Positions 35,261 through 43,063 of a stretch of 64,000 bases of DNA are shown here, in pieces (position 1 is the first letter of the stretch; each line of letters starts with the position of its first letter). This stretch comes from Mycobacterium sp. URHB0044 (GTDB lineage Bacteria > Actinomycetota > Actinomycetes > Mycobacteriales > Mycobacteriaceae): assembly GCF_000620625.1 (NCBI RefSeq), contig NZ_JIAW01000028.1:1-64000 (forward strand), written 5' to 3'. Both the position numbers and the translations under genes were made by a program. Below the pieces are notes generated by a model that saw only the letters and a program-made list of their open reading frames with translations, was not told the origin of the DNA and did not search any database.

Positions 35261-35292
35261 ACGTTAAGGTCACGACGACAAGGACTTTTCGG

Positions 35293-36357
35293 TTGGCAGA
35301 GCAAGGTTCGACCCGAACTCCACTTGGAGGATCGTCGACCGGCCAACCCACCAGAATCGCCTGCGAGACCACCGACATCATCCCGTTCAACGAGTTCGGT
35401 GATCTCGGTGACCTGGACTTTTGCAACAGCTCCGCCTTCGACCGCGAATTCCGCGTGATGCGCGCGCCCGAGCTCGACGACCTCCACGACACCGACGATT
35501 TGGTGCCGCTGCGGCTCGCCGTCCCGTCACGATTCCAGCCGCCCGTCGGTGAGGGCCGGCAGCCCGCCCATGCGTACCGCGCCAGCCACACCGACGTGAG
35601 CGACGGCATGGCGGCCACCGACATCATCGACATGACCGGCCGCCGGGGCGCGCACCGCAAGCCCGACAACGGCGCCGTCAAGGCTCGCCTGGTCGCCGCC
35701 GCGATGGCTGCAGGCGCAACGGCCGCGGCCGCCTACTCGGTGGTGAACAGCTCGGGCCCCGAGCAGGAAAGCACGATGCTCGCGGCCGGAGAGTCCGCGT
35801 TCGTCGACGGCGCCGTCATCACAGGCTCAACCGACGGCATGCAGATAGTCACGGTCGCCCCCGCCGCCGCCAGCGCCTCGGTGCACACCGAGGAGATCCA
35901 GAAGGCCGCGGCGTTCGCGCAGGAGCGCGCCGAACGCGAAGCCCGGCTGGCCCGGCCGCTGTTCGTGATGCCCACCAAGGGCGTGTGGACGTCGGGCTTC
36001 GGCTACCGCTGGGGCGTGCTGCACGGCGGCATCGACATCGCGAACTCGATCGGCACGCCGATCCTGGCCGCCTCCGACGGCGTGGTGATCGACGCGGGCC
36101 CCACCGCCGGCTACGGCGCCTGGGTCAAGCTGCGCCACTCCGACGGCACCGTCACGCTCTACGGCCACGTCAACACCTGGCTCGTCAGCGTCGGGCAGCG
36201 CGTGATGGCCGGCGATCAGATCGCCACCATCGGCAACCGGGGCAACTCGACGGGCCCGCACCTGCACTTCGAAGTTCTGCTCGGCGGCACCAACCGCGTC
36301 GACCCCGTGCCGTGGCTGGCCCAGCGTGGTCTGACGCCGGGCGGCTACGTCGGCTGA
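35293..36357 (+). CDS. M23-family cell-wall peptidase (LytM domain)
   Basis: The 354-residue protein is the counterpart of Rv0950c. A cytoplasmic N-terminal half (about 1-135) is followed by one membrane segment (about 137-152; VAAAMAAGATAAAAYSVV), a linker helix and a C-terminal M23 domain (about 225-350). The zinc ligands are in LHGGIDIA (His, Asp) and GPHLHFEV (HxH), so it should be an active peptidoglycan endopeptidase. The start is a TTG at 35293 with weak ribosome-site support; a later start cannot be excluded. Confidence 0.88.
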   Translation: MAEQGSTRTPLGGSSTGQPTRIACETTDIIPFNEFGDLGDLDFCNSSAFDREFRVMRAPELDDLHDTDDLVPLRLAVPSRFQPPVGEGRQPAHAYRASHTDVSDGMAATDIIDMTGRRGAHRKPDNGAVKARLVAAAMAAGATAAAAYSVVNSSGPEQESTMLAAGESAFVDGAVITGSTDGMQIVTVAPAAASASVHTEEIQKAAAFAQERAEREARLARPLFVMPTKGVWTSGFGYRWGVLHGGIDIANSIGTPILAASDGVVIDAGPTAGYGAWVKLRHSDGTVTLYGHVNTWLVSVGQRVMAGDQIATIGNRGNSTGPHLHFEVLLGGTNRVDPVPWLAQRGLTPGGYVG

Positions 36358-36388
36358 CCGCCTCAGCCGGGCTGGCTAGGCTGGCTTG

Positions 36389-36955
36389 GTGACATCCGGC
36401 GGACCTCCCGACCGAACCAACATCATCCGGCGTCAGCCCGACGACTCGGACCCGCAGACGAGCATCATTCGCCGTCACCCCACGGGTTCGTTCCCACGCG
36501 TCCAGCCGCCCGTAGCGCACCCTGACGAGTCTCAGACGGGGTATATCCCGCGTCCCACGCCCGTGGCGGTCGGACCGGCCGGCCGGCCGCGTCCCAGCCC
36601 CACAGCGGCGTCAATCACCGCGACGGTCAGCATCGTCAGCGGCTGGGCCACCGCCGTCATCGCCACGTCGTTGATCGCAGGGTGGTGGCGAACCGACGCA
36701 TTGTTCTGCGTCGCAATCGGTTTCCTCACCGCGGTATCGGCGGGTGCCACGATCGCCGGTTTGATCGTGCTGCTGCTGCGCCGCCGGATCGGGCGGCTGC
36801 TCATCGTGGTCGGTTCGGTCGTGGCGTTGATGATCTTCGCCGGCCTGTTCGTCGCGGGTGCCAAACTGCCGCCGATCGTCTACGGCATTCCGGTCCTGCC
36901 CGTCGCCAGCGTCCTGCTGGCACTGCTGCCGGCGACGGGACGCTGGACCCGTTAG
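36389..36955 (+). CDS. Small membrane protein with proline-rich N terminus
   Basis: The 188-residue protein has a cytoplasmic segment with two similar RTNIIRRQP/QTSIIRRHP stretches and prolines, then three to four membrane segments (about 72-185). Function unknown. The GTG at 36389 follows a TAGGCT -10-like hexamer by 6-7 bases, so the mRNA is probably leaderless. Its stop codon overlaps the stop of uvrD1 on the other strand (TTAG shared). Confidence 0.75.
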   Translation: MTSGGPPDRTNIIRRQPDDSDPQTSIIRRHPTGSFPRVQPPVAHPDESQTGYIPRPTPVAVGPAGRPRPSPTAASITATVSIVSGWATAVIATSLIAGWWRTDALFCVAIGFLTAVSAGATIAGLIVLLLRRRIGRLLIVVGSVVALMIFAGLFVAGAKLPPIVYGIPVLPVASVLLALLPATGRWTR

Positions 36956-39270
36956 AGCTTCTGAATCGGCGCGTGGTTGTGCATGAGCTTGACCCGTCCA
37001 GCGCTGCCGAAGTCGATGAGCGACATCGCCGACTCCCCCATGCCGGACACCTCCTCGACCCGACCCAGGCCGTACTTGTCGTGCGTGACGCGATCGCCCG
37101 GTTCGAGCGTGATCATCGGGCGCTTGCCCGCAGCGCCTCGCGTTGGCGCCGGCCGGGCGGGACCGAACCGTCCCGCGCCACTCACCGGTGCGCTGAACGA
37201 CGGCGCTTCAACCCGGCGCCAGTCGATGAGCTCCTGCGGAATCTCCCGAAGGAACCGCGATTCCGGGTTGAGCATGGGCTGACCCCACGACGACCGCACC
37301 TTCGCGCGGCTCAGGTAGAGCCGGTGCCGCGCCCGGGTGATGCCGACGTAGGCCAGCCGCCGTTCCTCGGACAGTTCGGTCGGATCGCCCAGCGCCCGCA
37401 TGTGCGGGAACATGCCGTCCTCCCAGCCGGTGACGAAGACGACGGGGAACTCCAGGCCCTTGGCGGTGTGCAAGGTCATCATGGTGACGACGCCCGCGCC
37501 GTGCTCGGGCAGCTCGTCGGCGTCGGCCACCAGTGACACCCGCTCCAGGAACTGCGCGAGCACACCCGTGTCGGGGATGTCCTCGTCCAGCTGCTCGCCC
37601 GACTCTTCGCGCAGCGCAGCGGCATTGGCCAGATCGATGCTGAATTCGTGTGCGACGCTGACCAATTCGTTGAGGTTGTCGAGGCGCGCGAGATCCTGTG
37701 GATCGCTGGATGATTCGAGTTCACGGCGGTAGCCGGTGCGGTCCAAAACCGCTTCGACCAGGTCGCCGAGCTCGTCGCCCAACTTGCCGCGCAGCTGATC
37801 GAGCATCTCCACGAATGCGGCGATCGCCTTCTCCGAGCGGGTGTTCAGCATCGGCACCTTGCCCGCCGCGGCGGCTTGCAGGGCGTCGTTGAAGCTACCG
37901 CCGGTGTTCTCGGCGTGGACGGCGACGCACGCCTCGGCCCTGTCGCCGATGCCGCGCCGCGGCGTGTTGAGGATGCGGCGCATGCTCACCGCGTCGCCGG
38001 GGTTGTCCAGCACGCGCAGGTAGGCGACGATGTCGCGGATCTCCCTGCGCTCGTAGAACCGAACGCCGCCAACGACTTTGTACGGGATGCCTGCGCGGAT
38101 GAAGACCTCTTCCAGCGCGCGCGACGAGTTGTTGGTCCGGTAGAACACCGCGACGTCGTTGTAGGTGATGTCGCCCCGGTCAGCCAGCGCGTCGATCTCC
38201 TGGGCGACGAAGCGGGCCTCGTCGTGCTCGTTGTCGGCGACGTAGCCGACGATGAGCTCGCCCTCTCCGGCGTCGGTCCACAGCTTCTTGTCGCGGCGAC
38301 CGGCGTTGCGGGAGATGACGGCATTGGCCGCCGACAGGATGTTCTGCGTCGAGCGGTAGTTCTGTTCCAGCAGGATCGTGGTGGCGTTCGGGTAGTCCCG
38401 TTCGAAGTCCTCGATGTTGCGGATCGTGGCGCCGCGGAACGCGTAGATGGACTGGTCGGCGTCGCCGACGACGCACAGTTCGGCCGGCGGCACGGCGTCG
38501 CGATCCTCCTGGCCCTCACGCGCCGAGTGGCCCGCCAACTCACGCACCAGGACGTACTGCGCGTGGTTGGTGTCCTGGTACTCGTCGACCAGGATGTGCC
38601 GGAAGCGCCGACGGTAGTACTGGGCGATCTGCGGAAACGCCTGCAGCACGGCCACCGTCTCGCCGATCAGGTCGTCGAAGTCCAACGCGTTGGCCGCCCG
38701 CAGCCTGCGCTGATACTCGCCGAACGCCTCGGCGATGATGCGCGGCAGCTCCTCGCCCACCTCCGACGCCTCGGCGGCCGCCTGCTGCGGACCGATGAGC
38801 TCGTTCTTCAGGTTGGAGATGCCGTTGGACAGCAGCCGCGGCGAGTACCGCTTGGTGTCGAGGCCCATGTCCTTGGCGATCATCATCAGCAGGCGCCGCG
38901 AGTCGTCGGCGTCGTAGATCGAGAAGTTGGAGTTCAGGCCCGGCAGCAGCGACGCCTGGTTGCGCAGGATGCGCACGCAGGTGCTGTGGAACGTCGACAC
39001 CCACATGGACCTTGCCCGGGGACCGATCAGCTGGACCACCCGCTCGCGCATCTCCGCGGCGGCCTTGTTGGTGAACGTGATGGCCAGCACCTGCCCGACG
39101 CCGACGTCACGCGCGGCCAGCAGGTAGGCGATGCGGCGGGTCAGCACCGCGGTCTTGCCGGAGCCCGCGCCTGCCACGATCAGCAGCGGGGTGCCCTCGT
39201 GCAGCACCGCGAGGCGCTGTTGCGGGTTGAGCCCCTCGAGGAGTTGGTCAGTTTCGGTGGCGATCGACAT
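36952..39270 (-). CDS. uvrD1: UvrD1, SF1 DNA helicase
   Basis: This 772-residue helicase matches Rv0949. Motif I is VAGAGSGKT (about 32-40), motif Ia AITFTNKAA, motif II DEYQDTN, motif III GDADQSIYAFRGA, motif IV QNYRST, motif V TLHTAKGLEF and motif VI YVGITRAR. The C-terminal tail ends in a Tudor-like domain (PGDRVTHDKYGLGRV) that in mycobacteria binds Ku. It unwinds DNA in excision repair. It is divergent from the chorismate mutase leader. Confidence 0.97.
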   Translation of the reverse strand: MSIATETDQLLEGLNPQQRLAVLHEGTPLLIVAGAGSGKTAVLTRRIAYLLAARDVGVGQVLAITFTNKAAAEMRERVVQLIGPRARSMWVSTFHSTCVRILRNQASLLPGLNSNFSIYDADDSRRLLMMIAKDMGLDTKRYSPRLLSNGISNLKNELIGPQQAAAEASEVGEELPRIIAEAFGEYQRRLRAANALDFDDLIGETVAVLQAFPQIAQYYRRRFRHILVDEYQDTNHAQYVLVRELAGHSAREGQEDRDAVPPAELCVVGDADQSIYAFRGATIRNIEDFERDYPNATTILLEQNYRSTQNILSAANAVISRNAGRRDKKLWTDAGEGELIVGYVADNEHDEARFVAQEIDALADRGDITYNDVAVFYRTNNSSRALEEVFIRAGIPYKVVGGVRFYERREIRDIVAYLRVLDNPGDAVSMRRILNTPRRGIGDRAEACVAVHAENTGGSFNDALQAAAAGKVPMLNTRSEKAIAAFVEMLDQLRGKLGDELGDLVEAVLDRTGYRRELESSSDPQDLARLDNLNELVSVAHEFSIDLANAAALREESGEQLDEDIPDTGVLAQFLERVSLVADADELPEHGAGVVTMMTLHTAKGLEFPVVFVTGWEDGMFPHMRALGDPTELSEERRLAYVGITRARHRLYLSRAKVRSSWGQPMLNPESRFLREIPQELIDWRRVEAPSFSAPVSGAGRFGPARPAPTRGAAGKRPMITLEPGDRVTHDKYGLGRVEEVSGMGESAMSLIDFGSAGRVKLMHNHAPIQKL

Positions 39271-39340
39271 ATCGTCCTAAACCTACCGCTGGCCAGGGAC
39301 ACTTTGCGCCGACGCGGCCCTTGGTGGCACACTCGATCTC

Positions 39341-39400
39341 GTGCTCCATCAGCAGGGACGATTTTTTTACGGGTACCGGCCTGCGGTGCCCGTGGTCTAG
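39341..39400 (+). CDS. Phe/Tyr-rich leader peptide upstream of the chorismate mutase gene
   Basis: A 19-codon ORF reads MLHQQGRFFYGYRPAVPVV, with two Phe and two Tyr codons in a five-codon run (39362-39376) in such a short peptide. It starts with GTG and ends at TAG 39400. TTGCGC (39304) and CACACT (39328), 18 bases apart, could be the promoter; the GTG would then be close to +1, giving a leaderless leader ORF as in other mycobacterial attenuators. It precedes a terminator-like hairpin. Its predicted role is to sense charged tRNA-Phe and tRNA-Tyr; the peptide itself probably has no other function. Confidence 0.7.
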   Translation: MLHQQGRFFYGYRPAVPVV

Positions 39401-39443
39401 CTGCTTCCTAGAGCCCCGCGGTCCGCTTCCGGATCCGGGGCTC
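39369..39443 (+). promoter_or_regulatory. Candidate Phe/Tyr transcription attenuator
   Basis: Three hairpins can form. Hairpin A pairs ACGGGTACC (39369-39377) with GGTGCCCGT (39385-39393), overlapping the Tyr codons. Hairpin B pairs GGTCTAG (39394-39400) with CTAGAgCC (39408-39415, one bulge). Hairpin C, the terminator, pairs GAGCCCCG (39411-39418) with CGGGGCTC (39436-39443). B uses the first bases of the 5' arm of C, so B and C exclude each other. A ribosome stalled at Phe/Tyr codons would block A and favour B (read-through); one reaching the stop codon would cover B and favour C. Confidence 0.65.
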
Positions 39444-39523
39444 GTCTCTTGTGTGAGGCCCGAATCCGGATGAGACCAGAAACGCCACACAGTCACACAA
39501 GCGATGAGAATCAGGAGTCACCA

Positions 39524-39796
39524 ATGTCTTCTCCAGCATCACTGGACGCCGAAGATCTCGACATCGACGAGGCGCGCCAGGAAATCGATCGGCTCGACGC
39601 CGAAATCCTCGCCGCCGTGAAGCGCCGCACCGAGGTGTCGCGGGCGATCGGCAAGGTCCGGATGGCCAGCGGCGGAACCCGCCTGGTGCACAGCCGCGAG
39701 ATGAAGGTCATCGAGCGCTACAGCGTGCTCGGTCCCGAGGGCAAGGACCTGGCGATGCTGCTGCTGCGCCTGGGCCGCGGCCGGCTCGGGCACTAA
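39524..39796 (+). CDS. Intracellular chorismate mutase (AroQ, Rv0948c type)
   Basis: The 90-residue all-helical enzyme converts chorismate to prephenate, the branch to Phe and Tyr. It matches Rv0948c: IDEARQEIDRLDAEILAAVK, RRTEVSRAIGKVRMASGG and the conserved tail RLVHSREMKVIERY ... LLLRLGRGRLGH. Arg residues in helix 1 and the RTEVSRAIGKVR stretch form the chorismate site; the family is activated by complex formation with DAHP synthase through its C terminus. The ATG at 39524 follows AGGAG by 6 bases; the upstream frame extension was rejected. A leader peptide and attenuator precede it. Confidence 0.95.
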   Translation: MSSPASLDAEDLDIDEARQEIDRLDAEILAAVKRRTEVSRAIGKVRMASGGTRLVHSREMKVIERYSVLGPEGKDLAMLLLRLGRGRLGH

Positions 39797-39806
39797 TCCC
39801 CCCTCT

Positions 39807-39870
39807 GCGCCGAAGCTGCTGTGAGATCGCGATTTCGCGACGCAACGCGATCTCCCAGCAGTCTCGGCGC
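39807..39870. terminator. Long imperfect hairpin between convergent genes
   Basis: Bases 39807-39831 pair with 39846-39870 over 25 positions with two mismatches and one G-T, around a 14-base loop (inner arm GTGAGATCGCG/CGCGATCTCCC). It lies 10 bp after the chorismate mutase stop and 23 bp from the GabD-like stop, so it probably stops transcription from both sides. Its form resembles dispersed intergenic palindromes. Confidence 0.85.
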
Positions 39871-39893
39871 TGAAGGGGTTAGTTGGTCAGCGC

Positions 39894-41342
39894 CTAGTTG
39901 GTCAGGGCGATGTACTTCGTGTCGAGATACTCCTCGATGCCCTCGGAGCCGCCTTCGCGGCCGAAGCCCGACTGCTTGATGCCACCGAACGGCGCAGCCG
40001 CATCGGAGATCACACCGCGGTTCACGCCGACCATGCCCGACTCGATGGCCTCGGCAACCCGCAGCGCGCGGTCCAGCGACTGGGTGTAGATGTAGCTGGC
40101 CAGCCCGTACTCGGTGTCGTTGGCCGCGCGGATGCCCTCTTCCTCGGTGTCGAAGCCGGCGATCGGCGCGACGGGCCCGAACACCTCCTCCTTGAGGATG
40201 CGGGCGTCGCGCGGCACGTCGGCCAGCACGGTGGCGGGGTAGAAGTTGCCCGGCCCTCCCGGGGCCACCCCGCCCACGGCGACCGTCGCCCCGCGCGCCA
40301 CGGCGTCGGACACCAGGTCCTCGACGGTGCCCACCTGCTTGGCGTTGATCAGCGGCCCCAGCGTGGACGACGAATCGAGCCCGTCGCCAAGGGTGAACTC
40401 GCTCATCCGCTTCACCAGCTTCTCGGTGAACTCCTCGCGCACCGCGTTGGCGACGTGGAACCGGTTGGCGGCCGTGCAGGCCTCGCCGCCGTTGCGCATC
40501 TTGGCCAGCAGCGCCCCCTCGACCGCCGCGTCCACATCGGCGTCGTCGAACACGATGAACGGAGCGTTGCCGCCCAACTCCAGCGACAGCCGCAGCAGCT
40601 TGTCGGAGCTCTGCTTCGCCAACGCCTTGCCCACGCCGGTCGATCCGGTGAACGTGAGCTTGCGCAGCCGTCCGTCGTCGATCAACGCGGTGGTGACGTC
40701 ACCGGGCTTCGACGTCGGCAACACCGACAGCACGCCCTTCGGCAGCCCCGCCTCGTCCATCAGTTTGGCCAGCAACAGCATGGTCAGCGGGGTCTCCTGC
40801 GCGGGCTTGACGATCATCGTGCAGCCTGCGGCGAACGCCGGGCCCATCTTGCGGGTTCCCATGGCAAGCGGGAAGTTCCACGGCGTGATCGCGTAGCACG
40901 GGCCGACGGCCTGCTTGGTCACGACGATGCGGCCGTGGCCTGCCGGGCTGGGCGTGTAGCGACCGCCGATGCGCACGGCCTCCTCGGCGAACCAGCGGAA
41001 GAACTCGGCGCCGTACTTCACCTCGCCGCGGCTCTCGGCGATCACCTTGCCCATCTCCAACGTCATCAGCGCGGCGATGTCCTCGGCCCGGGCGGTGATG
41101 GTCTCGAAGACAGAACGCAGGATCTCGCCGCGTTCACGCGCCGGGGTGGCGGCCCACTCGGCCTGCACCGCCGATGCGGCGTTGAGGGCGACGAGGCCGT
41201 CCTCGGGCGTGGCATCGGCAACGGAGATCAGCACTTCGTCGGTCGCGGGATTGAGCACGTCGAAGGTCGACGAACCAGCACGCTCCTCACCGCCGATCCA
41301 CAGGCCGGTGGGAACGGATGACAACAGCTTGTCGGTGTCCAT
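39894..41342 (-). CDS. gabD: NAD(P)-dependent succinate-semialdehyde dehydrogenase-like aldehyde dehydrogenase
   Basis: The 482-residue aldehyde dehydrogenase has the GabD-type start GLWIGGEERAGSSTFDVLNP, the cofactor loop FTGSTGVGKAL (about 233-243), the catalytic Glu in LELGGNAPF, the catalytic Cys in GGEACTAANR, and EEVFGPVAP. It should oxidise succinate semialdehyde to succinate, the exit of GABA and polyamine breakdown. Substrate choice among related aldehydes is not certain. The stop region is duplicated: TAGTTGGTCAG occurs at 39880 and again at 39895. It is divergent from pgi. Confidence 0.88.
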   Translation of the reverse strand: MDTDKLLSSVPTGLWIGGEERAGSSTFDVLNPATDEVLISVADATPEDGLVALNAASAVQAEWAATPARERGEILRSVFETITARAEDIAALMTLEMGKVIAESRGEVKYGAEFFRWFAEEAVRIGGRYTPSPAGHGRIVVTKQAVGPCYAITPWNFPLAMGTRKMGPAFAAGCTMIVKPAQETPLTMLLLAKLMDEAGLPKGVLSVLPTSKPGDVTTALIDDGRLRKLTFTGSTGVGKALAKQSSDKLLRLSLELGGNAPFIVFDDADVDAAVEGALLAKMRNGGEACTAANRFHVANAVREEFTEKLVKRMSEFTLGDGLDSSSTLGPLINAKQVGTVEDLVSDAVARGATVAVGGVAPGGPGNFYPATVLADVPRDARILKEEVFGPVAPIAGFDTEEEGIRAANDTEYGLASYIYTQSLDRALRVAEAIESGMVGVNRGVISDAAAPFGGIKQSGFGREGGSEGIEEYLDTKYIALTN

Positions 41343-41391
41343 ACCTCCATCATTTACACCTTCGAAAGACGCTCCGCACTAGGGTCGAAGA

Positions 41392-43059
41392 ATGACCGCC
41401 CAGTCCACTCAGATTCCCGACATCACCTCCACCCCTGCTTGGAACGCGTTGGTCCGGCATCACGACGAAATCGGTGCGAAACACATCCGCGAGCTGTTCG
41501 ACGAGGACCCCGAACGCGGCCGCGAGCTGACGCTGAGCGTCGGCGATCTCTACATCGACTACAGCAAGCACCGGGTCACGCGCGACACGCTGCGGCTGCT
41601 CGTCGACCTGGCGAAGGCGGCTGACCTCGAAGGTCGCCGCGATGCCATGTTCGCCGGTGAGCACATCAACACCTCGGAGGACCGCGCCGTGCTGCACACG
41701 GCGCTGCGGCTGCCGAAGGGCGCGGAGCTGACGGTCGACGGGCAGGACGTCGTCGCCGACGTGCACGAAGTCCTCGACTCGATGGGCGCCTTCACCGACC
41801 GGCTGCGCAGCGGTGAGTGGACGGGCGCGACGGGTGAGCGCATCAAGACCGTCGTCAACATCGGCATCGGCGGTTCCGACCTGGGCCCGGTGATGGTGGA
41901 CCAGGCGCTGCGGCACTACGCCGACGCGGGCATCTCGGCGCGGTTCGTCTCCAACGTCGACCCAGCCGACCTCGTCGCGAAGCTGGCCGACATCGAGCCG
42001 GCCACAACGCTTTTCATCGTCGCGTCGAAGACGTTCTCCACACTGGAGACGCTCACCAACGCGACCGCCGCCCGGCGCTGGCTCACCGACGCACTCGGTG
42101 ACGCCGCCGTATCCAAGCACTTCGTGGCGGTCTCGACCAACAAGCGACTGGTCGACGACTTCGGCATCAACACCGACAACATGTTCGGGTTCTGGGACTG
42201 GGTCGGCGGCCGGTACTCGGTGGACTCGGCGATCGGCCTTTCGGTGATGGCGGTGATCGGCAAGGAGCGGTTCGCGGAATTCCTGGCCGGCTTCCACATC
42301 GTCGACGAGCACTTCAGGACCACGCCGCTGGAGGCGAATGCGCCTGTGCTGCTTGGCCTGATCGGGCTTTGGTACAACAACTTCTTCGACGCGCAGGCGC
42401 GGGCGGTGCTGCCCTACTCCAACGACATGGCCCGCTTCGCGGCCTACCTGCAGCAGCTGACGATGGAGTCCAACGGTAAGTCGGTGCGCACCGACGGGAC
42501 CCCCGTTACCGCCGACACCGGCGAAATCTATTGGGGCGAACCGGGAACCAACGGCCAGCACGCGTTCTATCAGCTGCTGCACCAGGGCACCCGGCTGATT
42601 CCTGCCGACTTCATCGGGTTCAGCCAGCCCACCGACGACCTGCCCACCGCCGACGGCACGGGCAGCATGCACGACCTGCTGATGAGCAACTTCTTCGCCC
42701 AGACCCAGGTGCTGGCGTTCGGCAAGACCGCCAAGGAGATCGCCGCGGAGGGCACGCCCGCCGACGTCGTGCCGCACAAGGTGATGCCCGGAAACCGGCC
42801 AACCACTTCGATTCTCGCGACCAAGCTGACACCGTCGGTGGTGGGCCAGCTGATCGCCCTCTACGAGCACCAGGTGTTCACCGAGGGCGTCATCTGGGGC
42901 ATCGACTCGTTCGACCAGTGGGGCGTGGAGCTGGGCAAGACTCAGGCGAAGGCGCTGTTGCCGGTGATCATCAACGACGACTCCCCCGCCGAGCAGTCCG
43001 ACAGCTCGACCGACGCCCTGGTGCGCCGCTACCGCACCGAGCGGGGCCGGTCGGCCTAG
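41392..43059 (+). CDS. pgi: Glucose-6-phosphate isomerase
   Basis: The 555-residue enzyme interconverts glucose 6-phosphate and fructose 6-phosphate. Signature stretches are VNIGIGGSDLGPVM, the sugar-phosphate loop SKTFSTLETLTNA, FWDWVGGRYS, the catalytic Glu in GEPGTNGQHAFYQL, and a C-terminal Lys in GVELGKTQAKALL. A TAGGGT hexamer lies 6 bases before the ATG, suggesting a leaderless mRNA. It ends 4 bp before the convergent oxidoreductase gene. Confidence 0.97.
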   Translation: MTAQSTQIPDITSTPAWNALVRHHDEIGAKHIRELFDEDPERGRELTLSVGDLYIDYSKHRVTRDTLRLLVDLAKAADLEGRRDAMFAGEHINTSEDRAVLHTALRLPKGAELTVDGQDVVADVHEVLDSMGAFTDRLRSGEWTGATGERIKTVVNIGIGGSDLGPVMVDQALRHYADAGISARFVSNVDPADLVAKLADIEPATTLFIVASKTFSTLETLTNATAARRWLTDALGDAAVSKHFVAVSTNKRLVDDFGINTDNMFGFWDWVGGRYSVDSAIGLSVMAVIGKERFAEFLAGFHIVDEHFRTTPLEANAPVLLGLIGLWYNNFFDAQARAVLPYSNDMARFAAYLQQLTMESNGKSVRTDGTPVTADTGEIYWGEPGTNGQHAFYQLLHQGTRLIPADFIGFSQPTDDLPTADGTGSMHDLLMSNFFAQTQVLAFGKTAKEIAAEGTPADVVPHKVMPGNRPTTSILATKLTPSVVGQLIALYEHQVFTEGVIWGIDSFDQWGVELGKTQAKALLPVIINDDSPAEQSDSSTDALVRRYRTERGRSA

Positions 43060-43063
43060 CGAC

